DNA of 24,241 bases from Gnetum montanum (GCA_015680685.1 MNCI01036289.1:73011-97251), one strand, 5' to 3'. Counted from the first letter of the stretch, positions 1 through 9,724 are shown. Program-made: numbers and translations. Notes: a model not told the origin generated them from the letters alone.

Positions 1-51
1 CCAGAGCTTCGCTACTTCTAACTGGGATGCCCAAAACTGGCAAATCCACCT

Positions 52-62
52 CTTATTTATAG
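52..62 (-). promoter_or_regulatory. LTR TATA box of E4
   Basis: On the minus strand this reads CTATAAATAAG, a good plant TATA box. It is identical to the one at the same place in the two E2 LTRs. It lies about 220 bp inside the LTR edge, against about 65 bp in E2, because a GATATC-rich block has expanded between them. Confidence 0.65.
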
Positions 63-74
63 ATATGATGGTGC

Positions 75-235
75 ATTGCGATATCACGTACGCAATATCG
101 CAGGGGAAGACACGATATCATGGGGGATGCGATATCGCGTCGGCTACGATATCGCCTACGCGATATCGCGACTCTAATACAACAGGGTTGTGATATCATG
201 ACTACCGATACAATAGGGCTATGATATCACAACTA
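75..235. repeat. GATATC-centred repeat cluster in the U3 of E4
   Basis: The six-base palindrome GATATC occurs seven times, often inside the longer palindromic context GCGATATCGC and next to ACGTACGC. GATACA and GATATA variants lie around it. A 160-bp stretch would be expected to hold essentially none by chance. The cluster lies directly upstream, in transcription direction, of the LTR TATA box. E2 LTRs have a single GATATC at the same place, so the cluster looks like a local expansion of a promoter element. Confidence 0.75.
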
Positions 236-282
236 TGATATAATGGCTACAATATGACAACTAGCAAATTCATGACTCATCA

Positions 283-1700
283 CTAGTTATCATTAATGTC
301 AACCTTACTCTTGCATAGAAAAAGAAGTTGTTGAAGGTGGTCAAAAATGGTCAATAGTCTTTACTTGCTCATATCATGAGCTAACTGGAGTTGATCCAAG
401 AATACACTAGCATCACATCTACATAGATGCCTCCATTAGGCCAAAGAGGCAACCATAGTGGTAGTTGAATCCCAAATTGAAGTAGATCATGAAAGAGGAG
501 ATTGAACAACTCCTCAAAGCAGGGTTCATCTATTCCATTGTAGATAGCAAGTGGGTTAGCCAACTTGTGATAGTGCTAAACAAATGTGATACATGGAGGG
601 TCTGCATTGATTTTAGACTATTAAACATGGCAACATTCAAAGATCATTTTCCATTGCCATTTGTAGACTAGATGTTGGACACCATTTCTGGGCATTGCTG
701 CTATAGATTTGTAGATGGTTATAGTGGCTATAACCAAATTTAGATTGCCCTAGAAGATCAGGCCAAAACCACATTCAAAATTCCCTAGGGGACTTTTGCA
801 TATAAAAAGGTATCATTTGGCCTCTGCAATGCCCCTTCCATATTTGAACATCTTATCTTAAGCATCTTCTAATAATAGATTGGTAGCGAGGTGGAAATCT
901 TCATGGATGACTTCTTCACCTGTGGGGCTACATTTAAGCAAGCCATGGACCATCTTGAACAAGTGCTGAAAATTAATGTGGAGACAAAACTTAGGTTCAA
1001 CTAGAAAAGAAGCCACTTGATGGTCCAGAAAGGCATTGTGTTGGGGCATAGAATCTCAAAGAAAGAGATCAAGATGGACCCTAAAAAAATAAGGGTCATC
1101 CAAGGAATTACTAGAAAGCTTGAAACTATTAAAAGTGTGAGGTCATTCCTTGGACACAATGGCTACTACCAATTATTCATAAATAATTTTTCTAAGAACA
1201 CTAAACCATTGGTGGAGCTGACAAAGCAGGATGCTCTATTAATGTGCATTCTAGCAACTCAAAGGAAGCTTGTGAAAACTCCAATTCTGTGAGTACGTGA
1301 TTGGTACAGACCCTTTCACATCATGACGAATGCATCAAATTATGCCTTGAGAGCCATGACCATGTAGTTGGATGATTAGAAAAATCCTTACTATATCCAC
1401 TATGCAAGCAGAAGCATTATGGGTGCATAGTTGAACTACATCACAACAGAAAAAGAATTGATGGCTGTGGTGTTTGCCTTGGAGGAATTTAGGTACTATG
1501 TGCTTGGGTACAAGGTGTTTGTGCATATAGATCATAGTGCAATCTATTTCTTGATGAATAAACCAATGATGAGTCCCTGTGTCATACGATGGCTAGTGAT
1601 CTTGTAGGAATTTGATCTTACAATGGTAAATTGAAAGGAAAATAAGAATGTAGTTGCTAATCACTTGTCTTGATTACGATGGGATAACAAAGAAGAAAAG
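283..1700 (+). pseudogene. pol: E1 pol: reverse transcriptase and RNase H, broken
   Basis: Reverse transcriptase and RNase H of a Ty3/gypsy Pol, which would copy element RNA into cDNA. From about 330 the pre-RT linker is readable (ELTGVDP), then KEEIEQLLKAGFIY (from 492), RVCIDFRLLN, KDHFPLPF, YSGYN, GTFAY, FGLCNAPS and the active-site box FMDDF with Asp codons at 906-911. GHRIS and SFLGH of the connection domain follow. RNase H starts near 1314 with PFHIM and runs through TTEKELMAVVFALEEFRYY, DHSA and NVVANHLS. The DHFPLPF form is typical of the non-chromodomain Athila/Tat branch. It cannot be translated: TAG stops stand at expected Gln and Trp positions, there is a deletion near 1240-1275, and the first RNase H Asp is Asn (1329-1331). 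Confidence 0.92.
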
Positions 1701-1739
1701 AGCCTACTATTAGATCAATTTCTTGATGAACTTCTCTTT

Positions 1740-3050
1740 GATAGGGCTATAATTAAATAAATTCCCACTAAACCCAATTGGTATGATCACATTCTCACAT
1801 ATCTTCTCACTTAGGAGATGCCACAGAAGTGGGATCATAGGAAGAAACAATGGTTTCTTCACCAAAAAAAATACTTCATGGAAATTAATGGATACCTTTA
1901 CAAGGTGTGCACCAATGGCTTGATTTTTTGGTGTTTACTTGATGCTGATCAATTGTGCATGCTCCAAGATGCTCACAAGGGTCCTTGTGGTGGCCACTAT
2001 GTCGGGAGATGCACAACAATTAAGATTCTCATGGTAGGATATTAGTGGCCAACACTTTTTAGGGACACTCATTACTTCATTTTCTCTTATGAACATTTCC
2101 AATGTGATGGTGGAATGACCACTCATATGGAGGGAACTCAATAGTGAATCCAACCATTGGAGCCCTTTGATATTTGTGATAGACTTCATGGGTCCCATCA
2201 CACCCATGTCAAATGGAAAGGCATACATCATAGACGTTGTTGACTATTGTATGAAATAGGTAGAAGCTATAGCTATCACTAATTGCACATCTTCTATAGC
2301 TTGATTTGTACAACAATATGTTGTAAATAGGTTTGGAGTGTCATGTGCACTTATTTCTAATAATGGCACTCATTTCATAGGCATCACCTTTTGAAAGCTC
2401 ATGCAACACTTGGGGGTTGAACATAAATTAACAACACCCTACCACCCCTAAGCCAATGGTTAAGAAAAGGTTACAAATAGGGAAATAACAAGAATACTAA
2501 CACAAAGTATTAGTAAATATAGGAGAGATTGGAGCACGAAACTCAATGATGCCCTTTAGGCCTACCGCTCCACTTAGAAACTTCCTATTAGTTACTCTCT
2601 CTATGATCTTGTGCAAGGAAAAATACCAACTCTTCTAATTCAAATAGAGCCTTGTATACTATCAATAGCTTGTGACCTTGACCTTGACCTAAGCCTAGCA
2701 CAAAAAGAAAAACTAATGAACCTTGACTTGCTAGAAAAGAACTAATTGATAGCCCTATCATCTAATGAGTTGCATAAGACATTCAACAAACAATGACATG
2801 ACCTTAGAATAAGGAAAGTAAAATTTTAATCAAGGGATAGGGTCCTCTACTGGAATTGCAAACATGTACCATAAAGAACCAAGTTCTAAACATTATGTGG
2901 GAGGCCTTATATTATGTATGAAACCTTTCTTTCTGAGGCCATGTTAATCTACAAACCTAAAAGCCCAAATAAGAAATTGCTAGTCAACATGCAACAAATA
3001 AAACCTTTCCATGAATCTAAGAGAGCCCAATGACTAGAACCCCTTAATGA
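1740..3050 (+). pseudogene. pol: E1 pol: integrase with GPY/F-like C-terminal module, broken
   Basis: Integrase would join element cDNA to host DNA. The N-terminal zinc-binding part is recognisable (GGHYVGR, then WPTLFRD), but the Cys pair of the HHCC motif is replaced by Tyr and Phe (YEHFQ). The core begins with PFDIFVIDFMGP (Asp at 2182-2184), followed by SNNGTHF, where the second catalytic Asp is Asn (2359-2361). The third catalytic position, Glu in the GQxEVTN context, is Lys (2467-2469). DWSTKLNDAL and AYRST follow, then the C-terminal part with SRDRVLYWN and RPYIMYE, which resembles a GPY/F module. No chromodomain is visible. In-frame stops, mainly at Gln codons, and small frameshifts make it inactive. 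The 3' end is approximate. Confidence 0.88.
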
Positions 3051-4567
3051 ATGAACATGCATGCTCAATTTTTCAGATATCCTCCTTCCAACGTAGTTGT
3101 GCAAGAGATGGCCATCCATGCTAATCCATCCAAATGGCTCCTTAGTTTTTCATTTTTTCTATTTTTCATAGTTTTTATTTTATAGCATCTTTAGTGCATT
3201 CTTCTCTTTCCTAAATATTTTACATTTTCCTTTATATTTTACTTTATTTCGTTTTAATTTTTCTAATTCTCTTCATATGTTTTGTTTGGTTTTATTTTTC
3301 TTTATTATCACTAGGATTAAGTGCAACTATAGTTATTGATTACTGGTGGTTTGTACTATAATGTTATTTTATTACTAATGTTTAGATTCTATCTTTAAAT
3401 TTTGGTGTTGATAACTAAGACATGGTTTCTTTTTCATAATAACAAGCAATGAGTTCACATCATCAACCCATTCACAAAAATCTTTGGTGTTCCCTTGTTT
3501 TGAAAATATATGGTCCCTTCTTAAATGAAACTTTTAATGAACTTGTGACCTTGGTGATTTTTAAACTTGGGAAGGATTAAATGAATAAGGGTGTGACTTC
3601 AAGGGGATTTGATGCTCTTTGTACTTGCCTACCCCCTTGGATTCATGAGTGTTCTCATGGATGTTTTACCATTCCATTGTTGACTAATAACAGGAAGCTA
3701 CAAGCACACCCCTTAGACAAAATAACAAGCTACAAGCACTAGTTATGGGACTAGAAAGACATGTTACCCATGCCTGAAGCTCCCCTCTAACTAAGGTTCA
3801 TATTACTACCTACTTCTCTTTTCTTTGCTTTTAGAAATGGTGATTGATCTATGGGGATATTCCCTTTTAGAAATGGTGATTGAGAGGGTGGACTAGCCTT
3901 GGAGTATCAATGTGAAGTCACTGAAAGTGGTTGGTTTTAATTCAAACTAAAGATGGACATTATTGACTTATATTAATCATAGAATCCACAAGGGACTTCA
4001 TGTGACCATGATACGGGACTCCATTCCACTCTCCACCTCATCCATCATTGCTTTCCATATCTCACCTCACTATGTCTTTTCATGTTCTATTTAATGTCTT
4101 AGTTTGATGCATCTACATTTTTTAGTTAGTCTCTTTGGTAATTTTATCCTTAACTTACCATAACCATTAGTCATCCATGGGTCCTACTAACTCCTTGGTT
4201 TAAGGGCATGCAAGGGCATTAAGGGCATGAGGCTGATATGGGGAGGACCCACTTGCATACTCCTTGGTTTAGTTAGTTAAGTTTCTTGTCCCTTAGGCAT
4301 TTATGCATTCAAGTATTTTGTGCTCCACATTGGTTATGTCTAGTTGTGCACTCCTTCATGGAATCTCTTAATCATTCTTCCACTTAAATCTCCTTTTTTT
4401 AGCATTATCTACTCCTCTTCATGCATTTCATCATGTTCTAGGCTTTTTGGGCTTCATTGGGACTTCAATTTTGTGTGAAATCTCTTTACTTTTTCCTTAC
4501 CTCTCAAAGTTGAAAATTCTATCTTTTTGCTACATTGATAAGATATTGTTGATACAAGGCAAAAATT
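3051..4567 (+). other. Noncoding spacer between pol and the extra ORF of E1
   Basis: No protein-like reading frame is visible. It opens with T-rich runs (3150-3300). Several blocks recur in the same order in E2, on the minus strand between gag and its extra ORF: the T-rich run (E2 19700-19810), GTGTGACTTCAAGGGGA near 3590 (E2 near 19450), and GGGGAGGACCCACTTG near 4238 (E2 near 18780). The shared order shows that this is a real part of the element, not an unrelated insertion. It ends in a promoter-like region. Confidence 0.65.
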
Positions 4568-4577
4568 CTATAAATAG
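4568..4577 (+). promoter_or_regulatory. Internal TATA box upstream of the E1 extra ORF
   Basis: CTATAAATAG is a near-perfect plant TATA box, about 157 bp upstream of a consensus splice donor and about 447 bp upstream of the presumed start codon of the extra ORF. E2 has a TATA box at the matching place (18393-18402, minus strand). Transcription from here is inferred from sequence and position only. Confidence 0.55.
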
Positions 4578-4724
4578 CACCTAAAACTTTGAAAATTTTT
4601 GTCATTTTTCATCAAATGTAAGAGCAGTTTTTATAATTTTTTAGATCTCGGATCCTTCCAAAGCCCATATCTTTCACATTGTTTGTCTGATTCACCTCAT
4701 TTTTTGTTCCTACACCTACTAGAG

Positions 4725-5014
4725 GTAAGTCCTATGGTGTGGGGGCCACAAAAATTAGGTTTTTAATGAGAAAGTTTTTGAATTGTTTATAACTTTGACA
4801 AGGTTTAACTAATAAAATACTATTAAAATCACTAATTTAAGAAAGTTAAACATTTCTAATGAACTCTAGTAGACATTAAAATGAAATAATATTAAAATAA
4901 TGAAACCTACCATGATTGCAACTTAGCCAAGTGTAATTGATCCAAGAGATAAGGTACTCAAACATTATAAAGTTACATACCAAATGATAATTGTTGATCA
5001 TGTTGTGATTACAG
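4725..5014 (+). other. Predicted leader intron of the E1 extra ORF (290 bp)
   Basis: The donor AGAG|GTAAGT is at 4721-4730 and the acceptor TGTGATTACAG ends at 5014, directly before the ATG at 5015. The stretch between is AT-rich, as plant introns are. E2 has the same arrangement: donor GTGAGT at 18316 and acceptor TGTGATTGCAG directly before its ATG at 17915. Splicing is predicted, not shown. Confidence 0.55.
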
Positions 5015-7854
5015 ATGACATCAAGACTGAAATGCCTACAAGAAGGACCAGCTCAACAAGGAACAAGTAGCCCAAAACTGGAAGGGACCAACAAGAACAA
5101 CCCCAAGAGAATGTAGTAGAAACCTATGCAATGAGACCTCTTTGGGAGGAGCCTGAAGTGGAATATGTCTATTAGATTCCCCAAGCTGAAACAAAGCAAC
5201 CCCACCAAGATGAGGCATCAGGAGCAAGGCCAAACCTTGAGGTCATGTTGATAGATTCCTGCGTTATGCAAACTCAACCTAGGGATATCCAACATTTAGT
5301 TCTCTAAGAATTGAAATTTGGTATCTTCCTAAAATTTTTCCTAGAAGATGTTAGAACCCAACTTCAATGCTCTTCCATATGGCCAATCATCACTTCTAGC
5401 GGGGAGTGGTACATGGGAGAGACATATCTCTTTTGGAATAATAGGTAACAATACGCCACTATGAAGATCAAGGATATTAGTGTGTCCTACTTGATGAAGG
5501 CCATCTCTCAGGCCCTTGGCTTGCTTGAAATTGGGAGCAATCTAGCACAGATCTCTACACAAGTGAATCTAGAGGTTAAAATGGAGTGGGTCCAGCAATG
5601 CTATAGAGTGGATCATAAGGAGTATGGTGCACTCACCATGACAAATTGTATGTACTTCAAGATAGTCACCTACCATCTCAATTAAACAGTGAGGCCTAGC
5701 AAGGTGACTACCTTCTCTACCCATGTGTGTGCTACTCTAATTGAAAAATTCTATGTTAACCTTTCATAGCTGATCTATTTAAAGATAGAAAAGTGATTTT
5801 AAAAAATAAACATGGGAGGAAGACACTCCCCTTCCCATGCCTCATTTGAAAATTATGCAAAAGGAGAGGGACAACCTACTATACCAACGACACATTGAGA
5901 CATGCTACTATCATCTCTTGGGTGGAAATGGTGAAGGAAAAGGTTCCTATCATGACTAATGAAGAGGAGCAACCACCACCACCACCCATGCATGAAACAA
6001 TACCAAAGGCATGTGCTACTATGAAATGCATGTAAAATCTTCAAGAGTAACTCTTATAGTAGTAGTAAGTAGGTTTGAGTGGTGAAACATTTGTCTACTG
6101 ACCAACCTTGAGCCATCTAAACGAGGTAACTCATACGATAAGCTGGTTGGAGGACACGATGTCAACTTTCTCTAACCAAAAAATTTAGGTTCTTGCATGA
6201 TCAAATCCTACTACTCAAAAGGTAATGGTATCCATTCTAGAATAAAAGAAATTCCTAGAAATCTTTGGAAATGTGACTACCTTCTTAGTGCACCTAAAAA
6301 GGAGAGATGGGGTAACTATCTTGATGATGTAGCACCAAGACTAGGAAATGATAGTTGAGGTGGTGGTAGATAGAGTGGGAAAGGTCCTAAATGTTTCTAC
6401 GACATCTGTGCTATACTAAAAGATATGCAAATGTTCATAGGAATGGTCAGTGGGAGATTTAGCATAACCTAGTATTAGGTGTTGCTAGAACGATTGGTGG
6501 GAACTCAGCAACCAATTCTGGAGGTCTATAACCTTCTAGATGACATCATTGCTACCTAGTTAGTGCTTTTGGAGGTAAGGGGTGAGTACATCATTAGTGC
6601 TTGGCTTCAGAGGTTGCTAAACTTAGAGCCTACCTCATTGATCCCACAATACTTAGCCAAGTAGTAACTAGGGATGAATCTTTTTAGCAGCTTCAGTTCA
6701 AACTTTAATAGGCTAAGTATGCAGAGGAGTTGACAATATTTGACTAGTCCTTAGCTAATGCCACCATCTATAACATTCAGAAAGACTTGTTGGAGGTTCA
6801 CTAGGAAAATGCAAATCTGACTAAGGATAATCATCTCCTACATACTGTTGAGATCCAAGAGCAAATGATTGAATATATGAGATAGTAGCAAGAGCATGTT
6901 TCTAAGGTGACAATGGAGTTAAGGAGGTTGGTAATAAAGAATTGTAATCTCTTGATGGAGGAGGTCTATGCCCTTTGCTAGAGATCTACAATCGAAATTA
7001 CTACCTCGAAAAACAAGGCCTTGAAATTCAAATGGGTCAAAAACCACTATGAGGATCAAGTTGATTTTTGGAAAGAGATTAATGAAAAAGAAATTAAACT
7101 AGCGAAGAAAAGGGTAAATGAGGCCCTCTAGTAGCTCTAATAAAAAGGTGACATGTGTTAGCCTATCTTTGATGGGCTAAACACATACAACAAAGCTAAA
7201 ATCTACCTCCAGGAGCTGCAGATCAAGGAGATGATCAAATATATGGAGCTTAGCAACCTTCACTATGCAAACTTGGCAATGTTGACTGCTAGAAGGCCAA
7301 GGTCAAATTTTTAAAAGTAAGTGACTAGCTCATACCTATTGTATGAGATCAAGTTCAAGCACCATAAGGAGACCAAACATAAGTTTGAAATGGTGAATGC
7401 TGAACTCGATGTTCTTATATAACACTTTACTAATTAGATATCCATACTTGAGAACTTGGCTAGAAGATTGAATGAATACTAGGAGCTACAAAATGTGGTC
7501 AAAACATTTAACATTAAATGAAAATAATTTGTAGTCTGGTTCATCAATGTGAAGGATCTATTCCCTATAATGCCCTATCATTGGGATGTTCCCATATTGA
7601 CCTACATTGGTGATGCTACATGGATTATGTATGATCCTAGTAGTAAGGAGGAGAAGATGAAAGATTTTCTAGATGCTTTTCATCTTTCATTAGAATTCAT
7701 AGCTATACCTGGATAGCCATAACCATAGCCTCAACCACAATAGTTTCATACATCAGAGGCAGGAGAAGGTCCTTCAACTTCAAGAACCTCCACTTTCAAG
7801 GATTGTCTGATTTTCTTCCTCATCTTCAAGCTACTAGAGAAGTTGTGCTATTAG
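5015..7854 (+). pseudogene. E1 extra ORF (aORF) after pol, broken
   Basis: I do not recognise a named protein. Alignment by eye with the E2 copy shows it once encoded about 920 residues. A hydrophilic N-terminus comes first. The conserved block ELKFGIFLKFFLEDV (near 5310), GEWYMGETYLFWNNR and MTNCMYFKIVTYHL (near 5640) match E2 GETYQFWHNR and MIYFKIGMYHLSP. A second block near 6263-6400 (FGNVTTFLVHL, GKVLNV) matches SGNAASFQVQL and KELLNV. A Lys/Glu-rich, probably coiled-coil part (about 6720-7500) includes YMELSNLHYANLAMLTA, which matches YMELENLQYANLAMLTT in E2. The C-terminal motif YDPSSKEEKM lies near 7630. No signal peptide or convincing membrane segment is visible, so an envelope role is not supported. 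Many stops and an early frameshift inactivate it. The first block may belong to the putative plant transposon-protein domain seen in other elements, which is a weak inference. Confidence 0.75.
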
Positions 7855-7996
7855 TTTTTCCCAAATTGTTCATTTTTGTTGTCATGAACACCAAATTTTC
7901 TAATGATTGTAAATCCATACACTTAGGCACTTAGTGTTGGTCAATAATCCCATACATTTCCAAAATTTAGTAAGAAACTTATTCCTCCTTTAGTTT

Positions 7997-8031
7997 ACTC
8001 AAGGATGAGTTTTCATTTAGTCATCAAGGTA
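7997..8031 (+). promoter_or_regulatory. Conserved pre-LTR stretch / polypurine-tract position of E1
   Basis: The 35 bases directly before the 3' LTR match the same place in E2 (14968-15002, minus strand) at about 30 of 35 positions, around GGATGAGTTTTCATT and AGTCAT. This is where plus-strand priming occurs in LTR elements. E1 has only a weak purine run (CAAGG), while E2 has ATGGGGG. Confidence 0.55.
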
Positions 8032-8880
8032 TGATGAGTCATTGTCCTTGGGCTAAATCCACATGATTCTATTAATGTAATCCCATTGATGTAGGGTTTG
8101 ACACATATGCATTGACACGTACATGTCGACGTAGTGTCTTGTCTTGCCTATAAATACACACTCATTAGACCCATTTATGTCATCCATTCATTACTAGCTA
8201 GCTGAACTCTTGCATCTTTATTTCTCTAGAGTTAGAATACTTTCTAGGTACCCACAGTAGGAGTGAGAAGTATATGGATCTTTATTAAAGCACTATTATA
8301 CCTAAGCACCTCAGTGTGAATGACAATAAAGACAAGCTTTCTACATAAACCTTGCAACACTTAGACTTAGGTTAATGTTTAATTTCTGCATTTATTATCC
8401 AAGCACTTTACTTTAATGTATTTAATTAATTAATTCATAGTGATAATTAGAAGTACAACCATCTCGAGCATATGTTTAACACTTGGTAATCCCAGTAGCA
8501 CTTAACACTTGGTAATGCAATAGCATTGTAATGTATTTAAGATGTGTATGAAAGATGGGAATGGATGCTTATGTTAGGACTAGTTAAGCATTTGTTAGTT
8601 ATTATATTAATTAAGCATTTAAATACTTTATTTTTAACACTTAGGAAATTTAAACAATAAACATAAAATGATAAAAATCATATGCCATAGTTACACTTAA
8701 CCATACACTTGCATGTCACAAGTAAAATTGAGAAAACAATGATCATGTCCATTATGTTTACTACCTAAGCCCAGTGTACTTAGAGAGCTAAAGTCTACAA
8801 AATTTAACAAGATTTCTTAGTAAGAATGTTAGTGATTCATATGGTTGGGCATAGGGAATACTAGATACTCAATAAGAGTG
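8032..8880 (+). repeat. LTR A (3' LTR of E1), 3' end blurred
   Basis: It starts TGATGAGTCA directly after the conserved pre-LTR stretch. A TATA box, TATAAATA, is at 8149-8156. From about 8250 to 8870 it follows LTR C of E3 (about 10005-10665) block by block, down to the near-terminal GGTTGGGCATAGGG. The last bases up to a TCA end are not clear, because sequence of a second LTR takes over near 8865-8885. It carries the inverted pair ATCTTTATT (8278-8286) and AATAAAGA (8325-8332), and two CTTGGTAAT motifs (8482 and 8508). Confidence 0.8.
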
Positions 8881-9557
8881 AATGCCCATAGTATGATGTT
8901 GAGTAGTTGTATGGAATCTTTATTCAAGTGAAGTGTACTTGGGCATAGTTCATAACCAGAAATAAAGATCAAGATTACTTTTCATCATTGTAGCATCCAC
9001 TTAGTTTTATTTATTTTTACTTAGCATAGCTTTTACTATTTTCTTAGTTTAATCATTTTACATTTCCAAGTATTTTACTCTACTTGTTTGTTAGTAAAGT
9101 GGAATGAGTATGACTGGCTTCAACCATTGAAGTGTAATTGTTTAGTAATCCTAGTAGTGTTATAGGTTGGTTCACCTAGTAGCATAATGCTTGGTAACCC
9201 AGTAATGGTTACATGAGCAATAGGTATGTACGATCAGCCAAGATTGAATGCTCATTGCTCTAGGCTAGAGTAGATTTGCTTTACCATCATTAATTAGACC
9301 TAGGACTAAATTTCATTTTTAATTATGTTTATTTCTAGGAGTAATCAGGCCCTAACAACATTAATTTTCATGTGCCTCACTTTAGACTAAACCATATGTA
9401 ACAAAGCTACCACTAGTTTGAGTGGAAAGACAACATCCTATGATCAATGCTTAATAATCTAGATGCCACAACTAGTCCCATCCATGGAATTTGACCAAAT
9501 TGTGTGTGAACACTTGTGATTCGTATGGTTGGACATAGGGGTACCTACCGCTCATCA
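8881..9557 (+). repeat. LTR B: 5'-truncated LTR of the E2 subfamily
   Basis: This matches the reverse complement of the E2 LTRs over their R-U5 part. Shared blocks include TATTCAAGTG, AATAAAGATC (8961-8970), TTGGTAACCCAGTA (9191-9204), CTAGATGCCACAACTAGT and the terminal GGTTGGACATAGGGGTACC. The end CGCTCATCA at 9557 is the usual LTR terminus. Its U3 is missing, and it is fused to LTR A. Confidence 0.75.
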
Positions 9558-9724
9558 CTTTTTATCTTTTATTTAATTTATTTTATCAATGTAAAATAAT
9601 CTTTAATGTATAAATAACCTATTTGTGAAATTGAACTAAGCAATTCAATCCATACATTTTAGTGTGTACTATGCTTTAGATTAGTAACACCTATGCATGA
9701 ATTACTACACATGTCAATGTAAGG
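9558..9724. other. Unassigned 167-bp stretch between E1 and E3
   Basis: AT-rich sequence between the end of LTR B and the start of LTR C. It has no coding signal and does not align by eye to another part of the window. It is the only candidate for non-element DNA here, or it may be a remnant of another copy. Confidence 0.4.

Larger units (their letters stand above)
1..282 (-). mobile_element. E4: U3/R end of a minus-strand LTR, cut by the window edge
   Basis: This is the right-hand end of an LTR read on the minus strand. It ends in TGACTCATCA at 273-282, the reverse complement of the LTR start TGATGAGTCA also seen at 8032, 14967 and 22753. The block CTTATTTATAG at 52-62 matches the TATA region of both E2 LTRs, and the preceding bases also align with the E2 LTRs. 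Everything to the right (from about 290) is pol linker sequence of E1 that aligns with 14092 onward of E3, so this LTR interrupts E1. The rest of the element lies left of the window. The first bases after it, CTAGT (283-287), would be the target duplication, but the other copy is out of view. Confidence 0.8.
283..9557 (+). mobile_element. E1: degenerate Ty3/gypsy LTR retrotransposon, 5' part missing
   Basis: Plus-strand element with pol, spacer, extra ORF and 3' LTR material. Its 5' LTR, gag and protease are separated from this part by the inserted E4 or lie outside the window. The order RT - RNase H - integrase defines Ty3/gypsy. The right boundary is uncertain because two partial LTRs (8032-8880 and 8881-9557) are joined at the 3' end. 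Either the true end is about 8880 and the second LTR is a relic of another copy, or the element ends at 9557 after recombination between LTRs. Confidence 0.75.

Noticed and set aside
75-235. CRISPR-like or satellite array
   Set aside because: Spacing of the GATATC units is irregular, units are very short, and the cluster sits inside an LTR promoter of a plant element.
5015-7854. Envelope glycoprotein gene
   Set aside because: The position after pol fits, but no signal peptide, membrane-spanning segment or Cys pattern was seen in either copy, and the sequence is hydrophilic and coiled-coil-like.
9558-9724. Host gene or regulatory DNA between elements
   Set aside because: Only 167 bp, AT-rich, no coding signal and no recognisable motif. 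It was listed as unassigned instead.
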